Origin: Azonexaceae bacterium
Lineage (GTDB): Bacteria > Pseudomonadota > Gammaproteobacteria > Burkholderiales > Rhodocyclaceae
Direction: 5' to 3'
NCBI GenBank assembly: GCA_013335535.1
Contig: JAAXVL010000013.1
Location: 27,782 to 91,781 of the forward strand
Length of the DNA stretch: 64,000 bases
The notes beneath the pieces were generated by a model, which ran no database searches, had not been told where the DNA came from, and saw nothing but the letters and a program-made list of their open reading frames with translations. Positions within the stretch are counted from its first letter, which is position 1. Each line of letters opens with the position of its first letter. Shown here piece by piece: positions 40,264-51,449 of this stretch. The translations under genes were made by a program, and so were the position numbers.

Positions 40264-40830
40264 TCAGAACTCGTCCTTGACGATGGGGAAGCCCAGCGCA
40301 TCCCAGTCGAGCATGCCGCCCCGATAGTAATAAATCTTGTCGACCGGAAAACCGTCGCGGACCATGGCATTGATGGCTGTCGGGCTTTGCGGGCAAACCG
40401 GACCATTGCAGAAGGCATAGACTTTCTTGGCCTTGCTGCAATCCCATTTGCCAGCCGTCTTGGTGCAGCCCAACTCATCCATGCGTCCAGACACCAGCGT
40501 GTAGGGAATGTGGTACGAGTTCGGGATGGTGCCCTTGATGCGGTCATCCGGCTCGCGCATGTCGACGATCATGGCGTCCTTGTCGTTCATCGCGTGCAGC
40601 ATTTCGATTTCCGTTACAGGATGCACGCCGGCCACAGGAATCAGCGGCTGCAGCCAGCCCTTGTTCTTGGCGCAAGGCGTCATTGTGCGGGTAATCACGA
40701 ACGGACCGTTCTTGGTCAGCACGACGAACTGCTTGTCCTCACCGATTATGCGCAGCAATTCCTTCTCCTGCGCCATGGCCCCCATCGACACGGCAAGAAT
40801 CGCCGCACCCAGCAACGCGTTCTTAATCAT
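40264..40830 (-). CDS. secreted rhodanese-like domain protein
   Basis: Signal peptide MIKNALLGAAILAVSMGAMAQ; VDMREPDDRIKGTIPNS; CNGPVCPQS. Confidence 0.85.
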   Translation of the reverse strand: MIKNALLGAAILAVSMGAMAQEKELLRIIGEDKQFVVLTKNGPFVITRTMTPCAKNKGWLQPLIPVAGVHPVTEIEMLHAMNDKDAMIVDMREPDDRIKGTIPNSYHIPYTLVSGRMDELGCTKTAGKWDCSKAKKVYAFCNGPVCPQSPTAINAMVRDGFPVDKIYYYRGGMLDWDALGFPIVKDEF

Positions 40831-40925
40831 CTATTCGCTCCTCCATTGGTTTTGATCTGACAACCACCAAACATAAGTGATTGCGTATATTGTAATTTAC
40901 CAATGCGGTTGGCGCAAAAAGAAAA

Positions 40926-40943
40926 GGCGACCCGAAGGTCGCC
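40926..40943 (-). terminator. terminator hairpin downstream of purL
   Basis: GGCGACC CGAA GGTCGCC adjoining AAAAAGAAAA on + strand. Confidence 0.65.
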
Positions 40944-40964
40944 TCCAATGGCGGTCGGATCGAC

Positions 40965-43900
40965 TTATCCGACCCAGCGCCGCGCGTTGCGGAACATGCG
41001 CATCCATGGGCTGTCCTCACCCCAGTTTTCGGGATGCCAAGACATCTGCACGGTACGGAAAACACGTTCCGGATGCGGCATCATGATCGTGAAGCGGCCA
41101 TCGGCCGTCGTCACGGACGTCAGGCCGCCCGGTGAACCGTTCGGGTTGTACGGATAGACCTCGGTCGGCTCGCCCTTGTTGTCGACGTAGCGCACGGCCG
41201 AAAGTGCCTTGGCCTGGTCGTCGGCGTTATCGAAGACCGCCCGGCCCTCGCCGTGCGAAACAACGATCGGCACTTGCGAGCCTTCCATGCCGGCGAAGAA
41301 GATCGACGGCGATTCGAGGATTTCGGTCATCACGAAGCGCGCCTCGAATTGCTCGACCTTGTTGCGACGGAAAGCCGGCCAGTTTTCGGCGCCCGGAATG
41401 ATGGACTTGAGCGCGCTCATCATCTGGCATCCGTTGCAGACGCCTAGTGCGAAGGTGTCCTTGCGGTTGAAGAAGGCGGCGAACTCGTCGCGGCAACCAT
41501 CGTGCATGAGGATGGTTCGCGCCCAGCCAAGGCCGGCACCGAGTACGTCGCCGTACGAGAAGCCGCCGCAGGCAACGAGGCCCTTGAAGTCCTTAAGGCT
41601 GACGCGGCCGGCCAAAATGTCGCTCATATGCACGTCGACCGAGGCGAAACCGGCGCGATCAAAGGCAGCGGCCATTTCGTAATGGCTGTTGACGCCCTGC
41701 TCGCGCAGGATGGCGACGCGCGGCTTGCTGCCGAGTTCGCGATAAACCAGGGTGAAATCGTCCTGCGGATCGAAGGTCAGTTTCGGCGCCAGGCCGGGAT
41801 CGGTGACGTCGAGGATGCGGTCGAATTCCTGCTGGGCGCAGCTCGGGTTATCGCGCATCGCCTGCATCTGGTAGCTGGTCTCCGACCAGGCGCGCTGGAG
41901 GTCGACGCGCTTCTCACGCAGCACACGCTTGGCGTTGCGGGTGACGCGGATTTCGTCCCATTCGTTCATCGTGCCGACGAAATGGTAGGGCACACGCAGG
42001 GCGCGCAGAATCGGCGTGACCTTTTCGCGATCGGCGCGACGAATCTGGATCAGCGCACCGAGTTCCTCGTTGAACAGCGCGCGGACGATATGCTCGAAAT
42101 CGCGGCCGGCCAGCAGGTCCGGGCGTTTCTCGGCACCATCGACATCGAGCGCCTGCGCATCGAAGCACAGGCCGTCGAGATCGAGCGAAACACCACGACG
42201 GCTGGCAAACGCCATTTCGCAGGCCGCCACGAACAGACCGCCGTCGGAACGGTCGTGGTACGCGAGCAGCAGGCCGTCTCGATTGAGTTTCTGCACGGCG
42301 TCGAACAGGCCTTTGAGCTTGGCCGGATCGTCAACATCCGGTGCATCGCTGCCGGTAGCGTTGTACACCTGCGCCAGGCAGGAGCCGCCGAGGCGGTTCT
42401 GGCCAAGATCAAGCAGCAGCAGTTCGGTTTCGCCCTGATCGACGGCCAGTTGCGGCGTTTTGGTCTTGCGCACATCGTCGACCGCAGCGAAAGAGGTGAC
42501 GACCAGCGACAGCGGCGAGACGACCTGCTTCTTGACGCCCTGCTCTTCCCAGGCGGTGCGCATCGACAGCGAATCCTTGCCGACCGGGATCGACACGCCA
42601 ATCGCCTTGCACAGATCGGAAACGGCTTCGACGGTGTCGAACAGGCGGGCATCTTCACCGGCGACGCCGCACGGCGCCATCCAGTTAGCCGACAGCTTGA
42701 CCTTGCCGAGTTCGCCGACATCGGCCGCAGCTAGGTTGGTCAGCGCTTCGCCGATGGCCATGCGGCCGGAAGCCGGCGCGTCGAACACGGCCAGCGGCGT
42801 GCGCTCGCCCATCGCGAAGGCTTCACCGAGATAACCCTGGTAACCCATCGTGGTGACTGCCACGTCAGCCACCGGCACCTGCCACGGGCCGACCATCTGG
42901 TCGCGGGCAGTCATGCCGCCAACGGAACGGTCGCCGATCGAGATCAGAAAAGTCTTGTCGGCGATGGTCGGCAGACGCATCAGGCGATAGGCGGCATCCT
43001 TGAGTTCGATGGCCGTGGCGTCGAAGGAAACGAAAGTCTCCGGCTCATGCTTGACGTCGCGCGTCATGCGCGGCGGCTTGCCGAGCAGCGCTTCCATTTC
43101 CATGTCGACGGGATTGACGCCGAAATGGGCGTCGGTGACGGTCAGGTGGCCGTCGCCGGTCGCTTCGCCAACCACGGCAAACGGGCAGCGCTCGCGCTCG
43201 CACATCGCCTGGAATTCGGCGATGCGGTTCGGCGGAATGGCCAGCACGTAGCGTTCTTGCGATTCGTTGGACCAGATTTCGGCCGGCGACATGCCCGGCT
43301 CTTCGGTCGGCACCTTGCGCAGATCGAAAATCGCACCGACGCCGCCCGAGTGGGCCAGTTCCGGCAGGGCGTTGGAAACGCCGCCGGCACCGACGTCGTG
43401 CACCGACAGGATGGGATTGTTCTTGCCCATCTGCCAGCAGCGGTCGATGACTTCCTGCGCGCGGCGCTGGATTTCCGGATTGCCGCGCTGGACGGAGGCA
43501 AAGTCGAGGTCTTCAGCATTCGAACCGGCCGTCATCGACGAGGCAGCACCACCGCCCAGGCCGATCAACATGCCGGGGCCACCGAGCTGGATGAATTTCG
43601 TGCCGACCGGGAAGGTTTCTTCCTTGAACGACTGCTCGGCCTGGATGGAGCCCAGACCGCCGGCGATCATGATCGGCTTGTGGTAGCCGCGCACGGTGCC
43701 GGCCACGTCCTGCTCGTAGGTGCGGAAATAGCCGGTCAGGTTCGGACGGCCAAATTCGTTGTTGAAGGCAGCGGCGCCAATCGGGCCTTCGAGCATGATG
43801 TCGAGGGCGGAGGCGATGCGCGACGGACGGCCATAAGCCTTTTCCCAAGGTTGAATAGCATCGGGCAGATTCAGGTTGGAGACCGAGAAACCGCAGAGGC

Positions 43901-44894
43901 CGGCCTTGGGCTTGGAGCCCTTGCCAGTGGCGCCTTCGTCGCGAATTTCCCCGCCGGAGCCGGTGGAAGCGCCAGGGAACGGCGAGATGGCCGTCGGGTG
44001 GTTGTGCGTCTCGACCTTGGTCAGGATGTGGGTCAGTTCTTCCTTGTAGGAATAGCCGCGGTCGGCATCCGGATAAAAACGCTGGATAGTCGCGCCTTCG
44101 ATGATCGAGGCGTTGTCGGCATAGGCCATGACGGTGCCTTGTGGCGCGGCGGCATGGGTTTCGCGGATCATGCCGAACAGCGTCTTGTCCTTGGCCTGGC
44201 CGTCGATGACCCACGAGGCGTTGAAAATCTTGTGGCGGCAGTGTTCGGAGTTGGCCTGGGCGAACATCATGAGTTCGACGTCGGTCGGGTTGCGGCCGGC
44301 TTTGGTGAAGACGTCGAGCAGGTAATCGATTTCGTCGTCGGACAGTGCCAGGCCGAGCGAGCCGTTGGCGTCGACCAGCGCAGCCTTGCCACCAGCCAGC
44401 ACATCGACGGTATTGAGCGGCTTCGGCTCGAAATGACGGAACAACTCGCCAGCTTCGGCAAAACAGGGCAGCACCGATTCGGTCATGCGGTCGTGCAGCA
44501 GGCCGGCGACGATCTTCTTTTCATCGACGCTCAGCGTGCGGTTGTTGCGCACGACGACGTGGAAGGCGATGACGCGTTCGATGCGCTCGATGGCGTCGAG
44601 GTCGCAGTTCCAGGCGATGTCGGTGGCCTTGGAGGACCACGGCGAAATGGTGCCAATGCGCGGCGCGACGAGGAACAGTTCGCCGGCATCACTGCCAGCC
44701 GCCTTTTCTTCCAGCAGCGTCGCCAGCTTGGCGCGCTCGTCGGCATTCAGGGTGCGCTTTTGCGCCACGACATGCCAGTAATCGGCCACCACAGCTTCAA
44801 TATCGGCGACGGCTGCCGTCAAGCGGTTGGTCAAGCGTTGCAGACGGAAGGCGGAAAAGGCGGCGTCGCCCTTGAGGCAAAGAATGTCGGCCAT
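40965..44894 (-). CDS. purL: phosphoribosylformylglycinamidine synthase
   Basis: [21 protein letters not shown]…; C-terminal glutaminase [16 protein letters not shown] extends to 44990. Confidence 0.96.
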   Translation of the reverse strand: MADILCLKGDAAFSAFRLQRLTNRLTAAVADIEAVVADYWHVVAQKRTLNADERAKLATLLEEKAAGSDAGELFLVAPRIGTISPWSSKATDIAWNCDLDAIERIERVIAFHVVVRNNRTLSVDEKKIVAGLLHDRMTESVLPCFAEAGELFRHFEPKPLNTVDVLAGGKAALVDANGSLGLALSDDEIDYLLDVFTKAGRNPTDVELMMFAQANSEHCRHKIFNASWVIDGQAKDKTLFGMIRETHAAAPQGTVMAYADNASIIEGATIQRFYPDADRGYSYKEELTHILTKVETHNHPTAISPFPGASTGSGGEIRDEGATGKGSKPKAGLCGFSVSNLNLPDAIQPWEKAYGRPSRIASALDIMLEGPIGAAAFNNEFGRPNLTGYFRTYEQDVAGTVRGYHKPIMIAGGLGSIQAEQSFKEETFPVGTKFIQLGGPGMLIGLGGGAASSMTAGSNAEDLDFASVQRGNPEIQRRAQEVIDRCWQMGKNNPILSVHDVGAGGVSNALPELAHSGGVGAIFDLRKVPTEEPGMSPAEIWSNESQERYVLAIPPNRIAEFQAMCERERCPFAVVGEATGDGHLTVTDAHFGVNPVDMEMEALLGKPPRMTRDVKHEPETFVSFDATAIELKDAAYRLMRLPTIADKTFLISIGDRSVGGMTARDQMVGPWQVPVADVAVTTMGYQGYLGEAFAMGERTPLAVFDAPASGRMAIGEALTNLAAADVGELGKVKLSANWMAPCGVAGEDARLFDTVEAVSDLCKAIGVSIPVGKDSLSMRTAWEEQGVKKQVVSPLSLVVTSFAAVDDVRKTKTPQLAVDQGETELLLLDLGQNRLGGSCLAQVYNATGSDAPDVDDPAKLKGLFDAVQKLNRDGLLLAYHDRSDGGLFVAACEMAFASRRGVSLDLDGLCFDAQALDVDGAEKRPDLLAGRDFEHIVRALFNEELGALIQIRRADREKVTPILRALRVPYHFVGTMNEWDEIRVTRNAKRVLREKRVDLQRAWSETSYQMQAMRDNPSCAQQEFDRILDVTDPGLAPKLTFDPQDDFTLVYRELGSKPRVAILREQGVNSHYEMAAAFDRAGFASVDVHMSDILAGRVSLKDFKGLVACGGFSYGDVLGAGLGWARTILMHDGCRDEFAAFFNRKDTFALGVCNGCQMMSALKSIIPGAENWPAFRRNKVEQFEARFVMTEILESPSIFFAGMEGSQVPIVVSHGEGRAVFDNADDQAKALSAVRYVDNKGEPTEVYPYNPNGSPGGLTSVTTADGRFTIMMPHPERVFRTVQMSWHPENWGEDSPWMRMFRNARRWVG

Positions 44895-44991
44895 GGGGAG
44901 TGTGGTCTGGTTAGGCGGAGAGGCCGGCATTATACCCGAGGTGGCGGTGGGTGCCGGGTCGGTATGGCTCCCAGCTACGGTTGCGGCCAAC

Positions 44992-45029
44992 TTTAATTTT
45001 GGGTCTTTTTTCCGGTTGACCGTGGCAAC
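44992..45029 (-). repeat. dispersed 39-bp repeat copy, intergenic purL/hybrid kinase
   Basis: tttaattttgggtcttttttccggttgaccgtggcaac. Confidence 0.85.
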
Positions 45030-45039
45030 GGCCGGGGAC

Positions 45040-47544
45040 TTAGCTGCCCCGTTTCAGCCACTTCAGGACGCTCGAAAAAAGCGTCTCGGGTACCACCGGT
45101 TTGGCGATGAAATCGTTCATACCCGCCGCGAAACAGCGCGCCTTGTCTTCGGCGAAGGCGTTGGCGGTCATGGCGAGGATCGGCGAATTGCCGTCGACCG
45201 CCAGTTGCCGGATGCGCCGGGTCGCTTCCAGACCGTCCATCCGGGGCATCTGCATATCCATCAGAATCAGGTCGTAGGGGGTTTTTTCGGCCATCGCCAG
45301 TGCTTCCAGGCCATCGTTCGCCACATCCACCTGCAAACCGGCATCGCCTAACAACGCGATGGCGATTTCCTGATTGATCGGTTCATCTTCGGCCAGCAGT
45401 ATCCGACGCCCGGCATGATTGCGCAGCAACCCTGCCTCAGCCGTCTGCGGCAGCACTGAAACCGTCCCTATTGTGGCTGAGCCTTTTCTGAGCCTGACGG
45501 TGAACCAGAAAGTACTGCCAGCCCCGATCTGGCTGATGACGCCGGCCTCGCCGCCCATCAACTCGGCCAGCTTTCGGGTAATGGCCAGCCCCAGGCCGGT
45601 GCCGCCGTAACGGCGCGATATCGAATCGTCGGCCTGGGCGAAGCTTACAAACAGGCGTTCCTTAACCTCGTCTGGAATGCCGGGCCCGGTATCCTGCACC
45701 TCGATACGGACACGAACGCTGTCGTCGTTCTCGCTTTCCTGCCGCACACGCAGCGTTACCCCGCCGACTTCCGTGAATTTGATGGCATTGCTGGCGTAGT
45801 TCAATAACGCCTGCTGAATCCGCGTCGGGTCGCCCAGAAGTTTGTGGGAAAGCGTCTGAACGTCGCAGCGCAGAGTCAGATTTTTCGCGCGAGCCTGCTC
45901 TGAGAGCATGGAGGCAACGTTGGCCGCCAACGCGTCCAGATTGACCTGGCTTTCCTCCAGGACGAACTGGCCGGCTTCGATTTTCGACAAATCGAGAATT
46001 GCGTTGATGATTTCCAGCAAGTGCCGCCCGGCCGCGTCGATTTTCTCGAGCTTATCAGCCTGCTCGGGCGTGCAGCCCGAGCGCTTGAGCAGATGCACCA
46101 TACCGGTAATGGCATTGAGCGGCGTGCGGATTTCATGGGACATGTTGGCGAGGAAGGAACTCTTCGCGACATTGGCGGCTTCCGCGGCCTCCTTGGCGAC
46201 GGACAGCGCCGTTGTGCGTCGGGCGACCAGATCTTCGAGGTGCAGGCGATAGGCCTCCAGTTCGGCTTCCGCCGCCTTGCGCCGGGAAATATCCCGGGTG
46301 ACGGCAAGCTGGATGACCTGGCCATTGTCTTCCATTGGAACGGCATGGGTCTCCAGCCAGCGCCGGCCGCCCTTCAGGCCGCACACCTCGAACTCCATCT
46401 GCACCGCAGCCCCGGCCAGCACCTTGCGATGCATCTCCGCAAAGGCATCGCGGTATTCCGGTGCGATCAACTGAAGTACATCCTGACCGGCCACCTGCGC
46501 CAGCGAATCGGCCTCGATCATCGCCAGACCTGCCTGATTCATCTGCAGCAGCAAGCCTTTTGCATCGACCATCTTGATGCATTCCGGTTCGTTGTCGATG
46601 ATGGTACGTAACCGGGCCTCGCTTGCCGCGACATCGACCAGTGCCTGCCGACGCTCGGCATCAATGCGCGCCAGTTCGACCCGGGTTTCGGAAAGCCAGC
46701 CAAGCACGCTGTCTTCCATGCCCGCAGCAACCGGAACGGGGGTCGAGAAATCCCCCCGTCCGAGACGGGCAATGCGGGCATGCACCTCATCCAGCGAACC
46801 GCCAAGACTGGTTCGCAAGGCCCGGTAGGTGCGCCTCACCGACAACAGCAGGAGCAACCCGAACAGGATGAAAATCCCTCGCATCAGCAAGGCAAAATCT
46901 TCTGCATCACTCACCATTTTTTTGGTGCGCTCGACCATCAGGTCATGCAGTTCGCTTATCGGCCGCATGATGTCGGCCTTGGCCTGATGATAGGCCGTAT
47001 CGTTCAACATCTGGCTGGCTTGCAAGCGAACGCGGTCACTGACGGGCGTAGCGGATTCGACCAGCGCCATGGCTGCGAATTCGGTGCGGGTCAGGGCATC
47101 CGATTTGTCCTTGGCCTGCGCCAGTTTGGCGAATTCCTGCTCGGAAAAACCGGCATGACGCATCATGTCCAGCAGGGAAACGATCTGCCCGCTCGACGGA
47201 CGCGGTCTCTCGTCATCTGCGCCCACCATGTCCCAGTAAATATTCTGGTAATCCACCGGACGAGGCTTTCGGCCATCGCGAATATCGAGGATCTCCTGAT
47301 AGTGCTGCTTGAACAGCGGATCACCGGTAATCACATAGCTGCGCACCATGCGCGTCAGGTCATCGGACGATTGCCGCAGCTCCTGCGCCAGCCAATAGGA
47401 ACGAATGCGGAGTTCGTTAGCCTCGTCGATCCATTTCTCCGATCGCACATAGATCCAGAAGACGGCGGCAAACGTGACGAACACGGCCAGCATCAGCCAG
47501 AGGCTTCGGGAAAATCGGGAGGGAGTGGTAAGGGCGGAAATCAT
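45040..47544 (-). CDS. hybrid sensor histidine kinase/response regulator (PAS, HisKA, HATPase, REC)
   Basis: [60 protein letters not shown]. Confidence 0.93.
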   Translation of the reverse strand: MISALTTPSRFSRSLWLMLAVFVTFAAVFWIYVRSEKWIDEANELRIRSYWLAQELRQSSDDLTRMVRSYVITGDPLFKQHYQEILDIRDGRKPRPVDYQNIYWDMVGADDERPRPSSGQIVSLLDMMRHAGFSEQEFAKLAQAKDKSDALTRTEFAAMALVESATPVSDRVRLQASQMLNDTAYHQAKADIMRPISELHDLMVERTKKMVSDAEDFALLMRGIFILFGLLLLLSVRRTYRALRTSLGGSLDEVHARIARLGRGDFSTPVPVAAGMEDSVLGWLSETRVELARIDAERRQALVDVAASEARLRTIIDNEPECIKMVDAKGLLLQMNQAGLAMIEADSLAQVAGQDVLQLIAPEYRDAFAEMHRKVLAGAAVQMEFEVCGLKGGRRWLETHAVPMEDNGQVIQLAVTRDISRRKAAEAELEAYRLHLEDLVARRTTALSVAKEAAEAANVAKSSFLANMSHEIRTPLNAITGMVHLLKRSGCTPEQADKLEKIDAAGRHLLEIINAILDLSKIEAGQFVLEESQVNLDALAANVASMLSEQARAKNLTLRCDVQTLSHKLLGDPTRIQQALLNYASNAIKFTEVGGVTLRVRQESENDDSVRVRIEVQDTGPGIPDEVKERLFVSFAQADDSISRRYGGTGLGLAITRKLAELMGGEAGVISQIGAGSTFWFTVRLRKGSATIGTVSVLPQTAEAGLLRNHAGRRILLAEDEPINQEIAIALLGDAGLQVDVANDGLEALAMAEKTPYDLILMDMQMPRMDGLEATRRIRQLAVDGNSPILAMTANAFAEDKARCFAAGMNDFIAKPVVPETLFSSVLKWLKRGS

Positions 47545-47656
47545 GTTTTATGGGTGCTTGGTGAATCATACCTGCTCGCAATGGCAGTGCGGAGACCGCT
47601 GACCGCATCGCAAAGTTGTAGTAGCCTTGCCACCCCTTTCGACGTCGAACCAGGTC

Positions 47657-48448
47657 ATGATCATGACGCGTGAATTGCAACGCGCCACTTTCAACCGCTC
47701 TGCCCTCGTCCGCGTCCTGTCCGACACCCTCCCGGAAGTCCCTGATCCGAAATACGATTTCGGCGAACGACTCGGGCAGTGGCTGGACTTTTCGGATGCG
47801 CTGACGCTGTTTTCGGTCCTCAATACCGAGGCCGGCAGCGGCACGCCCATAGCTTCGGCAACCAGCGATTTGCCGGCACAACTGGCCCGCGTTCGTAGCA
47901 ACCTCGGCGATTCGATCCACAACGACGGCGTTTTCAGTGCCGATCCGGACACCCCGGCGCGTATCCCCTTCCCAACGCCGCTGCCCAACGCCACGCCGGA
48001 AAGCGCCGCCGATTTCTCGCCCTATCACCGCTACTACCTCGCCCACCAGCGCGACATGAACGCCGCCATCACGGCCCTGCGCGCCAATGCCCGCAAGGCG
48101 CTGGCCGGCCAGTCGGCGGCAGGCAAACAACTGGCCGACCTCGACGCCGCTTTCGAGAAATTCCTGAGCGTGCGCGAACGCAACCTGCTGTCGAACATCC
48201 CGATCATGCTCGGCAAGCGCTTTGACCAGCGCTACGCCGAACACCGCGCCGCCCTGGCCGACGAATTTGCCAACGACAGCGCCGACGATCCGACCACCTG
48301 GACGCAGCCGGGCAGATGGCTCGAAGCCTTCTGCCACGACGCCCAGACCGCGCTGCTCGCCGAACTGGAACTGCGCCTCAAGCCCGTCGCCGGCCTGATA
48401 TCGGCCCTCGGCAGCGCCGCACAAAACAAGGAATCAAAGCCCCAATGA
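47657..48448 (+). CDS. DUF3348 family protein
   Basis: MIMTRELQRATFNRSALVRVLSDTLPEVPDPKYDFGERLGQWLDFSDAL; first gene of 4-gene operon. Confidence 0.8.
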   Translation: MIMTRELQRATFNRSALVRVLSDTLPEVPDPKYDFGERLGQWLDFSDALTLFSVLNTEAGSGTPIASATSDLPAQLARVRSNLGDSIHNDGVFSADPDTPARIPFPTPLPNATPESAADFSPYHRYYLAHQRDMNAAITALRANARKALAGQSAAGKQLADLDAAFEKFLSVRERNLLSNIPIMLGKRFDQRYAEHRAALADEFANDSADDPTTWTQPGRWLEAFCHDAQTALLAELELRLKPVAGLISALGSAAQNKESKPQ

Positions 48449-50802
48449 ACCGCAATCTCAGTCTCTTCGCTTTCATCCTCGGCCTGTTCGCCGTCGTCTG
48501 GGTCGCCATCGGCTACATCGGCGGCCATGCGTTGGCCTTCTCGGTTTCCTGCATCATCGCCATCGTCTATGTCGCCGGCGCCCTCGAAATGCGCCGTTTC
48601 CACGACAACACCACGGCCCTGGCCACGGCGCTGCGCAATATTCCGGACGACATCGGCCACCTCGGCGAATGGCTGCAACAGGTGCCGGCCGCGCTGCAAA
48701 ACGCCGTCCGCCTGCGCATCGAAGGCGAACGCGTCGCCCTGCCCGGCCCCGGCATCACGCCGTACCTCGTCGGCCTGCTGGTCCTGCTCGGCATGCTCGG
48801 CACTTTCCTCGGCATGGTCGTCACGCTGAACGGCGCCGTGCTGGCGCTGGAAAGCACGACCGACCTGCAAACCATCCGCTCGGCGCTGGCCGCGCCGGTC
48901 AAGGGCCTCGGCGTCGCCTTCGGCACCTCGGTCGCCGGCGTCGCCACCTCGGCCATGCTCGGCCTCATTTCCGCCCTCTGTCGGCGCGACCGCCTGCAAG
49001 TTGGCCAACTGCTCGACAGCAAGATCGGCGGCGTGTTGCGCGATTTCTCGCTCAGCTACCAGCGCCAGGAAACCTTCAAGGCGCTGCAGGCGCAATCGCA
49101 AGCGCTGCCCGAACTGGTCGGCAAGCTCGACGCCATGATGAGCCAGATGGCCGAGCAGAATCGTCTACTTGGTGAGCAGTTGGCGGCCGGCCAGCAACGC
49201 TTTCATGAAGAAGCCAAGGGCCTGTACACCGGCCTTGCCCAGTCCGTCGACCAGTCGCTCAAGGCCAGCCTCAAAGACAGCGCAACGGTCGCCGCCGAAA
49301 CCATCCAGCCTGTCGTCACCGCCACCATGGCGAGTATCGCCGGCGAAACGCGCGGCCTGCACGACAAGCTGTTCGGCACCGTCGAAACCCAGCTGGCGGG
49401 CATTGCCGGCCAGTTCGCGCAAACCGTGACCACCGTCAGCGATACCTGGACGCAGGCCCTGACCCGCCACGAAGCGGCGACCGACACCCAGCACCAGCAC
49501 CTGCAAACGGCCCTAACCGCCTACGCCGACACCTTTGAGCAGCGCTCCGCCACCCTGCTCGCTTCGGTCGAAGACACCCAGGCCAAACTGCAGGCCGATG
49601 CCGCGCAGCAGCACGCTACACTGGCCGAAACCACCGCCGCCAGCCAGCAACAACTGGCCGCCACGCTGGCCAGCCAGTTCGACGGCGTCACGTCGCGCCT
49701 CGATCAGGCGGTCAGCCAAGTCGCCGACACCTTCGGCGAACGCACGCAGGCGCTGCTCACGTCCATTGACGCCAGCCACGCCGCCTTCGCCCAGACCACG
49801 CAGACCCAGCAGGCGGCAATCAGCGAGCAGGTCGCCGGCCAGCTCGACGGCATCGCCCAGCGTTTCGACGGCACCGTGCAAACGGTGTCGGAAACCTGGA
49901 CTGGCGCGCTCGCCAAGCACGAACAGGCCAGCGACCGCCTGACGCAAGCGCTCGAACAAACGCAAACCAGCCTCGCCGACACCTTCGCCCAGCGCACCGC
50001 CGCGCTGCTCGCCGACATGCGCGCCACCCAGGCCGACTGGCAGCGCGACTGGGCGACCGGCGAACAGACCCGCCAGGCCAGCTTCACCGACGCCCTGACA
50101 GCGATGGCCGGCAAGCTCGAAGCGCAATGGCAACAGGCCGGCCAGGCCACGCTGGCGCAGCAGGAACAGATCACCCAGACGCTTGGCGATACCGCCCGCG
50201 ACCTCGTCGCCGCCCACCAGCGCCAGGCCGAAACGACCATCGCCGAAGTCACCCGCCTCATGCAGACCGCCGCCGAGGCACCGAAGGCGGCGGCCGAAGT
50301 CATCGGCCAGCTGCGCCACGAACTCTCGGCCAGCATGGCGCGCGACAACAGCCTGCTCGAAGAGCGCAGCCGCATCATGGAAACGCTGGGCGCCCTGCTC
50401 GACGCCATCAACCACGCGTCGACCGAGCAACGCAGCGCCATCGACGCGCTCGTTGCCTCCTCGGCCGACCTGCTCGAACGCGCCGGCAGCCAGTTCGCCA
50501 CCAAGGTCGAGAGCGAGGCCGGCAAGCTCGTCGAGATCGGCACCAGCATCACCGGCGGCGCCCTCGAAGTGGCCAGCCTCGGCGAGGCTTTCGGTGTCGC
50601 GGTCAAGCTCTTCGCCGAATCGAACGACAAGATGATGGCCGCCCTGCAACGCATCGAAGGCGGGCTGACCAAGTCGCTGACGCGCAGCGACGAACAGCTC
50701 GCCTACTACGTCGCCCAGGCGCGGGAAATCATCGATCTCAGCATCATGTCGCAGAAAAAAATGGTCGACGATTTGCAACGCGCCGCCGGTAGCGAGGCAT
50801 AA
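48445..50802 (+). CDS. DUF802 family protein: MotA/TolQ/ExbB-like membrane domain with long coiled-coil tail
   Basis: Four hydrophobic segments incl. LVGLLVLLGMLGTFLGMVVTL and VKGLGVAFGTSVAGVATSAMLGLISAL; then ~600-aa Gln/Ala-rich tail; ATGA overlap with DUF3348. Confidence 0.85.
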   Translation: MNRNLSLFAFILGLFAVVWVAIGYIGGHALAFSVSCIIAIVYVAGALEMRRFHDNTTALATALRNIPDDIGHLGEWLQQVPAALQNAVRLRIEGERVALPGPGITPYLVGLLVLLGMLGTFLGMVVTLNGAVLALESTTDLQTIRSALAAPVKGLGVAFGTSVAGVATSAMLGLISALCRRDRLQVGQLLDSKIGGVLRDFSLSYQRQETFKALQAQSQALPELVGKLDAMMSQMAEQNRLLGEQLAAGQQRFHEEAKGLYTGLAQSVDQSLKASLKDSATVAAETIQPVVTATMASIAGETRGLHDKLFGTVETQLAGIAGQFAQTVTTVSDTWTQALTRHEAATDTQHQHLQTALTAYADTFEQRSATLLASVEDTQAKLQADAAQQHATLAETTAASQQQLAATLASQFDGVTSRLDQAVSQVADTFGERTQALLTSIDASHAAFAQTTQTQQAAISEQVAGQLDGIAQRFDGTVQTVSETWTGALAKHEQASDRLTQALEQTQTSLADTFAQRTAALLADMRATQADWQRDWATGEQTRQASFTDALTAMAGKLEAQWQQAGQATLAQQEQITQTLGDTARDLVAAHQRQAETTIAEVTRLMQTAAEAPKAAAEVIGQLRHELSASMARDNSLLEERSRIMETLGALLDAINHASTEQRSAIDALVASSADLLERAGSQFATKVESEAGKLVEIGTSITGGALEVASLGEAFGVAVKLFAESNDKMMAALQRIEGGLTKSLTRSDEQLAYYVAQAREIIDLSIMSQKKMVDDLQRAAGSEA

Positions 50803-50804
50803 CG

Positions 50805-51449
50805 ATGGAAGACATCGACGCCGCCGTTGAGCACAGCACGCCCGTCTGGGCAGTTTTCGGCGACCTCATGGCCGGCCTGCTCGGCGCCTTCGTGCTGATA
50901 CTGGTCGGCGTGCTCGGCGTGCAGCTCGAACTTGTCACCAGCCTCGAAGCCGAAATCCAGAAACGCCAGCAGGAAGAACAACGCCGCGAGGCCCTCGAAA
51001 AGGCCCTGGCCGGCCCGCTCGCCTCGGGCCGCGTGACGCTCAACAACGGCAAGATCGGCATCAGCGGCAACGTACTTTTTGCGCTCAACTCCGACCAGTT
51101 GCAGCCGGAAGGCAAGCAACTGCTCAAGAGCTTGTCGCAACCCATCGCCGCCTACCTCGGCGCCAGCGAACAGATGCTCATGGTCAGCGGCTTCACCGAC
51201 GACATGCCGGTGCGCGGCAGCAACAGCCGTTTCGCCGATAACTGGGAACTCTCCGCCCAGCGTGCCCTGACCGTGACGCGCACGCTGATCGAGGACGGCG
51301 TGCCCTCGTCGTCCATCTTCGCAGCCGCCTTCGGCTCGCAGCAACCGGTCGCCGACAACGCCGACGCTGAAGGCCGCGCAAGAAACCGCCGCGTTGAAAT
51401 GGCGCCGGTGCCCAAGACCCGCACCAACGGCAAGGACGCCAATGGCTGA
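50805..51449 (+). CDS. OmpA/MotB-like protein (single TM with Asp)
   Basis: VWAVFGDLMAGLLGAFVLILVGVLGVQL TM; OmpA-like FALNSDQLQPEGKQLL…SGFTDDMPVRGSNSRFADNWELSAQRALTV…GRARNRRVEM. Confidence 0.88.
   Translation: MEDIDAAVEHSTPVWAVFGDLMAGLLGAFVLILVGVLGVQLELVTSLEAEIQKRQQEEQRREALEKALAGPLASGRVTLNNGKIGISGNVLFALNSDQLQPEGKQLLKSLSQPIAAYLGASEQMLMVSGFTDDMPVRGSNSRFADNWELSAQRALTVTRTLIEDGVPSSSIFAAAFGSQQPVADNADAEGRARNRRVEMAPVPKTRTNGKDANG

Noticed and set aside
43047-44996. 649-aa plus-strand ORF opposite purL
   Set aside because: Antisense shadow of a confidently identified gene; Ala/Gly/Arg/Val-rich with no family motif
49513-50778. 421-aa minus ORF opposite DUF802
   Set aside because: Shadow ORF from high GC3 and the repetitive coiled-coil coding sequence
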